Shown here: positions 63,671 to 64,000 of the stretch, one piece after another
How positions within the stretch are numbered: position 1 is the first letter of the stretch
Layout of the letters: the number at the start of each line of letters is the position of its first letter
Assembly (NCBI RefSeq): GCF_020510705.1
Contig: NZ_CP075184.1
Coordinates: 2,914,001-2,978,000, forward strand
DNA from: Acidovorax radicis
Lineage (GTDB): Bacteria > Pseudomonadota > Gammaproteobacteria > Burkholderiales > Burkholderiaceae_C
Direction of reading: 5' to 3'
Length of the DNA stretch: 64,000 nt
Position numbers and translations under genes: made by a program
Notes under the pieces: model-generated
What the model saw: only the letters and a program-made list of their open reading frames with translations
What the model was told of the DNA's origin: nothing
Databases searched by the model: none

Positions 63671-64000
63671 TCAGCAGGTCAGTGCCTGCGATTTTCCATC
63701 GGGCTTTTTGCCCGCGATGATCATGCCCAGCACCTCGTCTTCGGTGACATCGCTCGTGCGGTAGGTGCCCACCAGGCGGCCGTTTTTCATCACTGCCAGG
63801 CGATCGCTCAAGCCAAAAACGTCGGGCATGTCGTGGGTGATCAGAAAGATGCCCACGCCTTCGGCCTTGAGCTGGCGCACCAGCGCGCCCACCATGGCTG
63901 TTTCTTCTGGCCCCAGCGCTGCGGTGGGCTCGTCCATGATCAAAATGCGGGCGTTGAAATAGATCGCCCGCGAAATCGCCACCACTTGCCGCTGTCCACC
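63671..64000 (-). CDS. Sugar ABC transporter ATPase, C-terminal part (truncated by window)
   Basis: About 109 codons to the right edge; the gene continues beyond it. It contains the signature [12 protein letters not shown], Walker [14 protein letters not shown] and the H-loop [10 protein letters not shown]. It resembles a single-cassette ATPase of the FrcA/XylG kind. With xylB, xylA and a ROK regulator downstream, a xylose importer is likely. Its C-terminus ends [12 protein letters not shown]. Confidence 0.9.
   Translation of the reverse strand, partial: GGQRQVVAISRAIYFNARILIMDEPTAALGPEETAMVGALVRQLKAEGVGIFLITHDMPDVFGLSDRLAVMKNGRLVGTYRTSDVTEDEVLGMIIAGKKPDGKSQALTC

Overview
The window looks like chromosome from an Acidovorax-like betaproteobacterium (Comamonadaceae). 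This rests on the GC-rich coding style, a near-textbook BktB thiolase, a Bug-type solute receptor, AmpR/class A beta-lactamase and xylose genes, and two families of short intergenic repeats that I associate with this group. I see no rRNA, tRNA or CRISPR array. Genes are dense and mostly metabolic, transport or regulatory.

Layout. 0.3-9 kb: a hybrid histidine kinase overlapping an RluA-type pseudouridine synthase, an SDR, bktB, a Bug receptor, a universal stress protein, a 2OG-Fe dioxygenase and a secreted Gly/Arg/Asp/His-rich protein. 9-15 kb: a periplasmic-sensor GGDEF-EAL protein divergent from a PilZ protein, an acyl-CoA ligase and a small membrane protein. 15-27 kb: hrpA, argA, a class A beta-lactamase divergent from ampR, an HD-GYP protein, trhO, a GST, a flavin reductase-like protein and dsbB. 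27-32 kb: the sulfate importer sbp-cysT-cysW-cysA, with GC-rich repeats between its genes. 32-40 kb: a small hydrolase, 1-Cys peroxiredoxin, LysR/azoR pair, FMN reductase, metQ, two poorly known proteins and a quinone reductase-like dehydrogenase. 40-45 kb: a MerR regulator broken by a ~269-bp MITE, a carboxymuconolactone decarboxylase-like gene, a DUF1566 protein, a GNAT and metIN. 45-51.5 kb: a second hybrid kinase, two MFS exporters and a LysR regulator.

51.5-57.7 kb is the accessory region. Four IS5-family elements (two each of two types, 1186 and 1187 bp) sit at two CTAG sites inside one AT-richer gene. Removing the four elements and one CTAG per site restores a single uninterrupted frame of about 472 codons. 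Its C-terminal part carries an R-x4-H motif like that of HEPN RNases, so I infer a wrecked defence-type gene. It lies next to a solo HipA-like kinase (YjjJ type). 59.6-64 kb: the xylose operon, read leftward as sugar ABC ATPase (cut by the window end), ROK regulator, xylB, xylA.

Twelve copies of a dispersed palindromic repeat (core resembling AGCGCTTTATA..AAGCGCT) lie between genes, one of them inside hrpA coding sequence. Four copies of a second repeat follow stop codons directly, three of them in or at the end of the sulfate operon. Several clean palindromes mark likely operators, at azoR/LysR, MFS/LysR, sbp, metQ and the broken merR.
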